DNA of 64,000 bases from Erodium maritimum (Eukaryota; Streptophyta; Magnoliopsida; Geraniales; Geraniaceae): NCBI GenBank assembly GCA_963921825.1, contig OY997596.1:60462754-60526753 (forward strand), read 5' to 3'. This document shows positions 50,901 to 59,935 of this stretch, in pieces. The position numbers were made by a program, and so were the translations under genes. The notes below the pieces were generated by a model that saw only the letters and a list, made by a program, of their open reading frames with translations, searched no databases and was not told the DNA's origin. How positions within the stretch are numbered: position 1 is the first letter of the stretch; every line of letters starts with the position of its first letter.

Positions 50901-51785
50901 TTGTTTTATCAACAGTGAGTCTTGAATTTAAGATAGTTTATGAAAAAAAAAGTGGAAATTGAACATTAAGGCCGTACAAGAAGCCCATAGTATATTGGGG
51001 TACAGAAAGCCCACATAATATTTAGCTAACGGGCTTGCACTTACCGATAAGCCCATTTATTTTGGCCCAATACCACGATTCAATATCTTAATGATAATAT
51101 GGGCCTGTAGCAACTAGCAAGCATTTCATCTTCATTAATTATCGTGTTCAATAAATAGTAATTGTTATAGATTTGGCCCGTAAATATAGACTTTATAAAA
51201 CACGTATGATACAATTTCATAAGCAATCAGGGTTTTAAGGCGACTAGACCGACAGCCTTGATTATTGTATTCTTATCACCGACTCTAACATCGAGCATCG
51301 GTGAAACTCTCGATTTCTTACCCCGTGGTCTTTAGCCAAATTTCGGTTCTAATCGACAACTTGACACTCCCTAATTCTAGACGAATTGGGCTTGGCGGTT
51401 ACCACCTGGCCGGTTTGATTTCTGTTGTTTAATTAGTAGTTTTTGGATTTCATAATCGAACCATGAATTGGTGACGTTGTATTATCAATTTTTTCATTGT
51501 TTTTTCGTCAGTAGATTCTGCTTAATGCATCAAATACTCGATTCAGCCCGCTCTTAATAAATAATGAGATTATCTTATTTGTCATTCCCTTGAATTCTCT
51601 TTACTTGTGAAACTATTCTATAACATTAATTCAAATGTTCAATTTCCAACTTCACAAACACATATTATGTTTGTCACGTTGTCAGCTTAATTATTATGTA
51701 TATAGCGTCAACTCTTATAATAACATAACTTGATCTCCTTAATCATGACATGTGTATAAGTTCAAAGAATCTTGATGATGAGTTA

Positions 51786-52083
51786 GGGCATCCACAATGG
51801 AGTAGCCGGTTGCTGGCGGGGAGAGGTTGGCGGGAAGAATAAAAAATTATTTTTTGTTGGCTTATAGTCAGTTCTCCCAGCCAGTAGCCTACAATGATAG
51901 AGGTTTAAAGTGCTTTATGGTAGCCTTTTTTTCTTCACATTCTTGCTCTCAGCCGGCGGTGAGAAGAGGCGTGGAGCTCCCAGCCAGCCCTCCTCGCCAG
52001 CGGCCTCCCAGCCAGCTCCCCGTCAGCTCCTCGCCGACGATTACTCCCCGCCAATGCCTCCCCGCCCACGATTGTGGATGTCC
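51786..52083. mobile_element. MITE with GC-rich core and TA flanks
   Basis: GGGCATCCACAATGG at the left and ATTGTGGATGTCC at the right are terminal inverted repeats. TA lies on both sides (51784-51785 and 52084-52085). The interior has GCCAGC/GCTGGC words in both orientations. About 298 bp, no ORF of note. Confidence 0.75.
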
Positions 52084-52729
52084 TAAGACTTACTAATTCG
52101 ATAATATGAGTAGTATATAAGAGGCGTTTTGACAACGTTTCTTTAAATACAATCAACCCGTATTTTGTCTTCTTGGGACATTAACGACAACATTGATGAT
52201 TTGAGTTGGCTGAAATGCTTGACGGTGTGAATTTGCACATAATCGCTTGGTGAAATCGTCATTGGACTACAAGAAGACCGATATTTAAAACTGTACATGC
52301 TATAATCAGACTAATGCTACCCGAAAGTGAAAATAAAACAACGATTCAACATCGAAATTCTTGACAAAGTAATTATGTCATGCATCATATGGATTACATA
52401 AAAAAAAGAGAAAGTTAGGAGAGACCGGTTGATAACTAGGGAGGGTTGATTTGTTGGTTGCATGAACTATATCATATATAGTTGTGGTGGAGCCTAATTT
52501 ATAGGTGAAGTTTTAATTAAAAAATAACATTTAAATATCTACTGAAAGGGTTTTAAATAAGCTTTGACGCAGCCAGAAAGGACTCCAATAAACAATTTTG
52601 CAAATATTATTTAATGCCAAAAATATACTCCATTTTTCCTAAAACATTCTACTTTCACTCGAAGTGATTATTTAAATTTGAACAAGTTGTTATTGTTTTT
52701 TTTTTAAAAACGGATAATGAGGTATTGTA

Positions 52730-54010
52730 GTACTGTAGGACATCAACTTTACAGGGTAGGACATAATTGTCCAGGATTCCAGATTTGTGTCCCAGCCGGC
52801 CGTAGCCCGTCAGTCGCTCATGGATCCATAACGATAGTCTGCTTTGACTCACGGATCCGAACTCAAGAGTTTCTCGTACCAACATTTCAAAAAAAATAAT
52901 AATCCAAATCCTTAATCCTAGCTTGCCAAAATTTTAACCTAATACAGAAAGAAAAACTGGAAAATGAGCCTTTAGTGCAGATTTCCCGAGACCTCCCGGC
53001 TGTAGTTGTCCCGGGTCTGTGGGTATAGCCCCCAAGAGGTCCAACCCACCCCCGCAGTACCTAGACTTGAACCAGCCTGATTGCTCTTGTGTGCTCCTGT
53101 GTGCCCGATTCTCCAGCAGATGCTCCCGCCTCCTTCCTTGGCTTGGCCTTCCGTGGTCGGGGACCAATTCCAGGATTGTATCATAATATACCACGACGAA
53201 CCAACGGTATCTCCCTCTGAGCGTATCGATGCACCAGAGGCCTATGACGGGACAAAGACCCCGGTGCAGGAGGTCCTTTCATCGGGGCGATCACCGTCAC
53301 CGTCCTGGATCTCGGGGGCTTCGGGCCATGTCGCCTGACCGACGGCATTGATGGTACAGAAACCCGAGGAGGGAACCAACTAACCCTAGGGTTTGCAGGC
53401 ATCATAGGGGACGACGGCGGCGGTGCTGCATACTCTGGTGGAGGCGCCACCACGCGTCGGTAGTGAGTAGCTCGTTCCGGCGAAGGATCAGCTATCAGCA
53501 ATGGGGGGTGACCGCCCAGGTAGGGCTCGAACTGGCACCATGCCGGTTCCGGGCATCGACGCCCTATCCGGCCACCAGGTTCGTGATGTAACCCCATCGG
53601 CCAAACGTCGTCAGCCCGATGAGACAGGCTGATCAAGTGATCGGGGGGAAGACGACACGACCCCGAGGATTGGTGTACCCATCCTTGCATGGACCAGGTA
53701 CGACGGCGCTGGTGCATGGCTTGTGGCTGCGTGACCAAGATGGGGGGGGGGGGGAACCTTGGGATCCGGTGAGGGTTCACCGGCGACGGCGGTACCCTGG
53801 TAGGGTTAGGGTGCTGGGCAGCGGCGTGACGGCGATGAAGGGGATGAGACATCGACGTCGTTCCGAGGGGGATTGAGAAACGAATGGAGCAAGGACCTTT
53901 AGAACGTGTAGACGGAGGTGGCGGCCGGACAGTGTTGCCTGGTCGAAGACGACGGCGTGAAAGAGGGGGCGGCGGCGTGAACCCTAGCTAGGGTGAAGAA
54001 GAACCTCAAA
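52730..54010. repeat. GC-rich dispersed repeat, copy 2, longer
   Basis: 52775-53030 matches 39150-39430 block by block. It extends to about 54010 with a 223-residue minus-strand open frame (53181-53852) that is Pro/Arg-rich and resembles no domain I know. A 13-G run is at 53742-53754. The open frame may be a by-product of high GC. Confidence 0.55.
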
Positions 54011-54183
54011 CAGGTGGACGAGAGCTTTTTTATACAAGTTGTTATTGTTAAATATGGGGTAATCCCATTTCCTAACATAATTATATAGACTCTCTGACCT
54101 ACCAAAAAATTGGCAACGCTATTATAAAAAGATCCAAAGAAAGTGTATGTAATTGGGAACATATAATTAAATTATTAAATGTA

Positions 54184-54482
54184 AGCAACTTTGTCAACGA
54201 AATTGAGTACCCATTTGAAAGATTCACGTCACTAAAATTATTTCATTAAATTGGTCACAAACTCAATCAAGTCGTCAATTAATAAAGTACACACATTAAT
54301 CAAATAAAACAAACAACTTATTAAACGACACACGATAACTAACAAAATAATCAAATCCAATCAAGTCCACAGTAACAACTTGTTCAAGAGCTACTTGTCT
54401 TGGTCACCGATTTAAACGTTACCGACGTACCCCAAAACCGGTCTCGACATTGAACGTGTCGTACCGTAGAAAGAACTCCATC
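54184..54482 (-). pseudogene. CYP74 3'-end relic
   Basis: Aligns with 55057-55343, the 3' end and flank of the intact gene next door: shared ACACGATAACTAACAAAATA flank and, on the minus strand, FFLRYDTFNVETG. A deletion of about a dozen bases after VETG shifts the frame and brings an early stop. Homology ends abruptly at about 54482, so only the last 40 or so codons and the 3' flank remain. It lies about 0.6 kb downstream of the intact gene in the same orientation. Confidence 0.9.
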
Positions 54483-55238
54483 TCGACATTTTTGTATACA
54501 GTCTCGCTTCTATTTTCGTTGTTCCCCTATCCACTGTTGGTGGGGCCCGTAAGTTCTTTAGGTGTTGGTCTATGACGGGATGTCTTTGGTATTTACCATT
54601 GTTGGAAGTCGAGGGTTTCTGTTTCTTTGTGATTTGAGTTTCGGTGATTTCGATCATCGGTCTATTTCTACCGATCAGCGATGTTGATCGCCGGCATATC
54701 GAGGTCTGTCAACTCTATGAGTTCGGCCTTCAATGAAATACATTGTTTTTATCAAGTTAAGGTAAGGTTTAGGTTATTTTGAATGGTGGTCGGCTTTCTT
54801 ATTTTGGGCTTTATAGTTGACATATCAGAGTTTTAAACCTTTTTTATGAGTTTCATGGTAGCTATATTAGAGTTTTATACTCAATCTTATACTTTTCGTT
54901 TTCTGAGTCGTAGTATAGAGGCTATGCTTGTATGCTAGTGCTCGGCTTATATTTGATGTATGGTGTCTTCGATTTCTGTAACTAAAAATCAGTTACTTTG
55001 AATTCAATCTTTAAATAAGTGATGATTTATAATATTTATTTTACCGATAAAAAAACAACTTTTTCAATGAAATTGAGTACCCATTTGAAAGAATTATTTT
55101 ATTAAAATAAACACAAACTCGATCAAATCGCCAACAAACAAAATACACGCATTGATCAAATCAAGTAAATAACTTATAACACGACACACGATAACTAACA
55201 AAATAATCAAATTCACTCAAAGTCCACAATAACAACGA

Positions 55239-56684
55239 TCAAGTGCTACCGACCTTGGTTACCGACTTAAACGTAACCGACGTACCCAACAACAACGTCC
55301 CGGTCTCGACATCAAACGTGTCGTACCGTAGAAAGAACTCCACGAGAAACACCCTCGACAAGAGTACCACCAGATCTTTCCCCGGACACTGCTTGTTCTC
55401 CACCGTCGGATCCTCCGTCTCTCGACCGTTCGACCAGTACACGTACTTCAACAGCTTCTCCCCCTCGGGCCCCACGAACCTATGGCCCACAAACTCGTCC
55501 GCTCGATCAAACACCCTCCGATCTTTGGTAGCGAACGGCTGATATCCGAAGATGGTCTCCCCCTTTTTGATCTCGAACGACGCGTCGTGGCTGTGGACCA
55601 CCACATCCACCTTGGCCTTCGCGTATTGGAACGGCACCGGAGGGTCGATCCTCATACATTCATAGACTACCGACTTAGTCAACGTCATTTTTTCCAGAGC
55701 ACCGAAGGTGACCCCACCTTCGGCGCTCACAACCGTCCTGATCTCGTCAGCGAGCTGACGGTGCAGGTCGCGTCCAGCGGACGCGACCCACTTGATCAGG
55801 ATCGGGAACAAGACCTTCATCCCACCGAAGGAACTGAACCCCGCGAGGAAGACTAAGTTGTTACAGGCTTCCTCGCGGGAGATTCCCATCGACTCCGCTT
55901 CATCCAGGAGCGGAGTCGTGGACTCGTAGAAGATAGAATAGAGCTTTTGATAATCCGACCTGATGACAACAGAGGGAAGACGAAAGGTGTGGAGGAGAAG
56001 GTCTTCCAAGGGGATCAAGAACTTGGAGAGACCGAGGGTGGCGATCGGAGCGAGCATGAAGAAAAGCCATTTAGTGAAAAACGAAGCCCCCTTAGCTCCG
56101 GCGACCGACTCCGCCGGACTCTTCCCGCAGAACAGCCGGAAAATAAAATCATACGACATGTCGTCGCACATTGAGTTGAATTTCACTCCCGTTTTCGTCT
56201 TCCCGAGCTCGTCTTCCAATTCAACAAAGAGCTCCGCCATGGATGATCGGAACAAGGGGATGAACTGGCGGTGGCGGGCGGCGAGGAAGGAGAAGCAGAA
56301 GCGCTTGAGGAGCGCGTGCTTCGGCTCGGAGGGGTCGAGGTAGGCTAGGATCCGGTACCCGCCGGTGTAGGTTAAAGAAGGTAGGTACGTGCCGTCGAGG
56401 ATGTTCCGTTTCTCGACCTTGTCGGTGTCGAAGAGGATCGGGAAGCTGACGGCGTCGAGGACGCAGACGACGGTGGAGTCCGGCGAGATGAACGGTCCCG
56501 GCGGCATGTTGGTCCGGAAGACGGTGGAGTTGTGTTTGTCTATCTTTGTTTGGAAGAACTTGTCTCGGCCTTGGATGTAGAAGTAGTCGAACCGGTCTTT
56601 GATCGGCCCGAAGAACGGTAGGCCGGAGCTGCCGGGGATCTTTTTCCGGGGGAGAGCGTCGCCGGAGGTTGGTGGTGGTGGCAT
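55239..56684 (-). CDS. CYP74-family fatty-acid hydroperoxide enzyme, intronless
   Basis: Seen: one open frame of 481 residues from ATG 56684. Motifs: PGSSGLPFFGPIKDRFDYFY (17-36), KVEKRNILDGTY with Leu96, I-helix-equivalent LAGFSSFGGMK with Ser284, YECMRIDPPVPFQYAKAK and heme loop ENKQCPGK with Cys433. Known: in CYP74 enzymes Phe at this first position favours allene oxide synthase, while Leu is found in hydroperoxide lyases and others; the Asn normally present where this protein has Ser is needed for AOS catalysis in Arabidopsis. The heme ligand and overall fold motifs are intact, so this is not an obvious pseudogene. Hydroperoxide lyase, divinyl ether or epoxyalcohol synthase, or a new specificity are all possible. 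No transit peptide is evident. It lacks the intron of its paralogue at 40136-42444. Confidence 0.94.
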   Translation of the reverse strand: MPPPPTSGDALPRKKIPGSSGLPFFGPIKDRFDYFYIQGRDKFFQTKIDKHNSTVFRTNMPPGPFISPDSTVVCVLDAVSFPILFDTDKVEKRNILDGTYLPSLTYTGGYRILAYLDPSEPKHALLKRFCFSFLAARHRQFIPLFRSSMAELFVELEDELGKTKTGVKFNSMCDDMSYDFIFRLFCGKSPAESVAGAKGASFFTKWLFFMLAPIATLGLSKFLIPLEDLLLHTFRLPSVVIRSDYQKLYSIFYESTTPLLDEAESMGISREEACNNLVFLAGFSSFGGMKVLFPILIKWVASAGRDLHRQLADEIRTVVSAEGGVTFGALEKMTLTKSVVYECMRIDPPVPFQYAKAKVDVVVHSHDASFEIKKGETIFGYQPFATKDRRVFDRADEFVGHRFVGPEGEKLLKYVYWSNGRETEDPTVENKQCPGKDLVVLLSRVFLVEFFLRYDTFDVETGTLLLGTSVTFKSVTKVGST

Positions 56685-56755
56685 TGTCGTAAATTTTGGT
56701 TGATGGAATAAAGAAGTATGGAAGAGAATGGTGGATATGCATATCTATGATCTTT

Positions 56756-56765
56756 CTATATATAG
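56756..56765 (-). promoter_or_regulatory. TATA box of the intronless CYP74 gene
   Basis: CTATATATAG, 72-81 bp upstream of the ATG at 56684. The surrounding promoter is duplicated at 59565-59725, where the same spot reads CCATGTATAG. Confidence 0.6.
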
Positions 56766-56839
56766 GAAGTTGATGGCTGCTGCGGTGGTGAGGATCCAAA
56801 CATAGTTTAATAAGAAATATAAAGTAAGGATAGAGTTCT

Positions 56840-59560
56840 AGAGGATGCCAGATGTGATAGCACGACTTTTGGAGGATGGAGTCGTAGGTTTCTTCTTTCG
56901 TGTGGCCTGGGAGAAGGGCACAAGTTTTGACAGGGGAATCGTGGGTCTTTCGACGCTCACTTGTCCTATTTGCAGACCTGAGCTGCACATGTGCCCTGTA
57001 GACATTCAGTTCACTCACTTCTTAGTTTGGGTTTAGACAACCAACCTTCCAGTGGATGCTTGGAATCTAGGGGTTGGTTTCCGTCTAGGAGGAGCCCTGG
57101 ACACGTGCTTGGTGGTCGATGACGATGTCGACAGAATGAGTTGGGGGACTTCATGCGAGTTCAGGTCTGCCTTGAAGCTCGACTCCCTCTCCAAATCTAA
57201 TTGTGTCGAGCATATGGCTACGTCATGCCCATGAGTACGAGGGTGAGAGGGCTCTTGATAAAAGCCTCAACTGATCCTAGAGTCGTTAGGGCCAATGCTC
57301 GTCACAAGAGTGAAGTCCCAAGGACGAGCCGAGGTCACCGAGGGAGGCCATCCCGTAACTCGTTGACCAAGGGTGTGGCTCTTACTTCTGGGTCTGGAAC
57401 GGAGTCTAGCCTGTTTCCTCAGTCGGGTCGATGGATCGCAAAGAAATGGGAGATAGTGGACATAGAGGTTGGACTGCCACGACAGGTAAGGACATCATCA
57501 ATCAAGAGAGAGCATACATCTCTTTTTTCACACTCACATGTGAGAACATCTTTTGTCACAAGGCCTCATACTGGGATGATAAGTGGGGGTCGTCGATCAA
57601 GGAAGGGTCTTCTGTAAGCTACATCGTAGTGTAGGGGCATATCCCAAACCTTTCCAAGTGGAAGGACGGGGGAGAGGTCAGGAGGACATCCAGGCCTTAC
57701 TACGGGATCCCTCCAAGGTCGGGGGAAATAATCAGAGGACTCGACGCATCGTGATGGAGCTTCACAGACCACGACGGTGGACGATAGACACCCTTGTCTC
57801 ACCCAATGAGGATCGACAAGGCCAATGAGGTTTACATGTATCATCGTCTCACTGATCGTAGGGTGATAGAGGTTCCACAAAGTACCGACACGTTACTCAT
57901 CTACCTTCTCTGGAGACAACATTCCCGTGTTCTTGGAACCCTCTACTATTATCCAAGGGAGGACGACGCACGCTGGAACCTTGGTGGAGTACTCAATCCA
58001 CCATGACGCCACTTTTATTTCGAAAATGGACCCGCTATGTCCCAGCTCACCGTCGTCATCAACTGTATCGGTTGCCTCAATGGCTCTCGCAGTATCCTCC
58101 TCTCGACATTCTTGGAGCATTTTGGTCAATGAGCATGTTTTTAGTTTCTTCTTTCATCGCACATTATTTGGACTTATGAATTGTATTTTTACGCTTGTTT
58201 CAGTTGGACTTTGTCTTTTATAGATGACACTTTTTTATAATTATCATTTTTTTAGAGGAAATGATGATATTATTAAAGTAAAATAAACTGGTGCCCACAA
58301 ACGTAGGACTCACCATGCATAAACCAAGCTAACATAATTGGAAAGACAAGTGCAGAAAAATTAAATGTGCTCTTAGACATAATTGCGGTTGGGGGGGCGG
58401 GACTGCGGTAGCGTCCGAGGACACCGATACAGTATACTCCAACCAGAAGAAACTGATCGAGCATATCAGAGGATAAACAAACAGTGGTGGACCGATTACT
58501 CCCCCGGTATGTCAGCGTGCGTCGTCCTCCCTTGACTGATAATGGTAGGGCTCCTGAACGCGGGATTGCTGACTCCGAAGTGGTAGAGAAGTAACACATC
58601 AGCTGTTGGTGGTACCAATGTCACCTATACACCAGGGAGAAGGTACATCCGACCAAACCCTCCCTGGCCCCTTCAGTACTCATTCCTGGAGGCGATGGTA
58701 CTTGAAGCCCCCCGCCGCTGCTATGTTTGACGTACCATCATAGTTCCGAGAATTCCTCGAACTCCGTGCCAGAACAGACTGACCCGCCTCGTAACCCAGG
58801 CCCACGCCCGTAGGCCCACCCGGCCCATCCCCAAGGAAAACCCTAGCGAGTTTCTTCCCCGGCCTCCTCCACCACACAACCGCCGCCTCCGGGATCGACA
58901 CCAGTATTGGGACCACGTCCGCTCCTGTGACTCGCGGCAGAAGGGGACCGAGATCCACCTCCTCACCAACCCAATCACCACCCACCACCTGTGACCTCCG
59001 TCCCGCACCGCCTGCCAATCTTCTCGGACGAGGACCCTTCGCCGGAGTGCGGCGAAGGTAGGGCGGCCCCGAGGGAATCCTTCCACCGGCGACCCAACCT
59101 TCATCCTCCAGACGCCTTGCTGCAAAGTGCATCACCGATACACTCTCCGTTTCATCCGTCGTCGCCCCTGCCGAGACCACCAGCGGGCTCCACGAACCAC
59201 CCTCTTCCCGGATCGTCAGCACGCCGGTCGATAGCATGGGTTCTTCGTCGCCAGCCGACTCCCCCGCCTGCATCTCCGACCCCGTTCCATAGAACGAATC
59301 CTGCTCCGATAGACGTGTCCCATGTGAACCTCGTCGTCGAAGCCGCTCTCTTCGCCTCCCTTCACGCTTGAAAGCGCCATGAAAGATCGAAAAGTCACCG
59401 CAAAACCCACTCAAACCCTAGCAGAGGAGAAAGAGACGGTTGCGCACTATATTGTCATTCTTAATACGTATGGTTTTTTTATAACTATCATAGAAGAGGG
59501 CTATAAGTTGTAAAAGAATAAATATTTCAGAGGTGGTTTTTTTGCAATTATCCCTAGAAC
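56840..59560. other. GC-richer TE-like region upstream of the intronless CYP74 gene
   Basis: 56870-58230 and 58300-59410 contain several long but mutually overlapping open frames with no recognisable domain, as expected for GC-rich decayed retroelement DNA. 59465-59543 is the right end of a family B element (GGGCTATAAGTTG...TTTGCAATTATCCC). I could not recognise a gene. Confidence 0.4.
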
Positions 59561-59564
59561 AAAG

Positions 59565-59725
59565 AAGCATAAGAGAATGGTGGTTATGATTATCTCTGAT
59601 CTTTCCATGTACAGAAAGTTGAAGAATGGTGGTTATGCATATCTCTGATCTTTCCATGTATAGAAAGTTGAAGGCTGCTGCTGAAGATTCAAACATGGTA
59701 TAATGGGAAGTATAAAATAACCCAC
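59565..59725 (-). pseudogene. Orphan CYP74 promoter and leader relic
   Basis: GAGAATGGTGGTTATGCATATCTCTGATCTTTCC and AGAAAGTTGAAGGCTGCTGC match the upstream region of the intronless CYP74 gene (56724-56785). Here a segment of about 55 bp (GAATGGTGGTTATG to GAAAGTTGAAG) is present twice in tandem. No CYP74 coding sequence follows on the minus strand; the region where it should lie is occupied by TE-like DNA. Confidence 0.75.
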
Positions 59726-59935
59726 TTGGGTCTATTCTATGAAATTTAAGATGAAAATGACATATGCTATTAATAGTAATGTTTAGAATAAAATAAAGAC
59801 AGACAGGCACATAAGTCTTGGGTTTTGCTTAACAAGGTTGTTCTTCTCATGCGTGTATGTCTTATCTGGTGAGGAAGATTGCAGATTTAGGAAGCTTCAT
59901 TCATGTGAACATGTCTTGTAAATCCAGCTAGGTTT

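Larger units (their letters stand above)
42516..55238. other. Long transposon-rich gap between the two CYP74 genes
   Basis: No complete gene recognised. 42830-43770 is AT-rich. A family A element, a GC-rich hairpin, a solo LTR, a gag-protease relic, a TA-flanked MITE, a GC-rich repeat and a CYP74 3' relic are listed separately. 46780-47350 is GC-rich without recognisable coding. 47440-47760 has a short open stretch (FSDKNYEEFVSLRENLYEQD) with no family I know. 48950-50000 and 50940-51780 show nothing clear. 54490-55050 is unplaced and may be a retroelement tail. Confidence 0.45.

Noticed and set aside
53181-53852. 223-residue minus-strand open frame
   Set aside because: Pro/Arg-rich with no domain, inside a GC-rich dispersed repeat; open frames are expected there by composition.
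23135-56684. A biosynthetic gene cluster linking LACS and CYP74
   Set aside because: They act on different substrates (free fatty acids against hydroperoxides), are in opposite orientation and separated by transposons; no shared regulatory motif was seen.
56221-57018. 265-residue minus-strand frame upstream of the intronless CYP74 gene
   Set aside because: It overlaps the CYP74 start in another frame and is Arg/Pro-rich, a shadow of the GC-rich coding region.
58680-59414. 244-residue minus-strand open frame upstream of PAC2
   Set aside because: Gly/Arg-rich, no recognisable domain, overlapping open frames on both strands, TE-like context. Not called as a gene.
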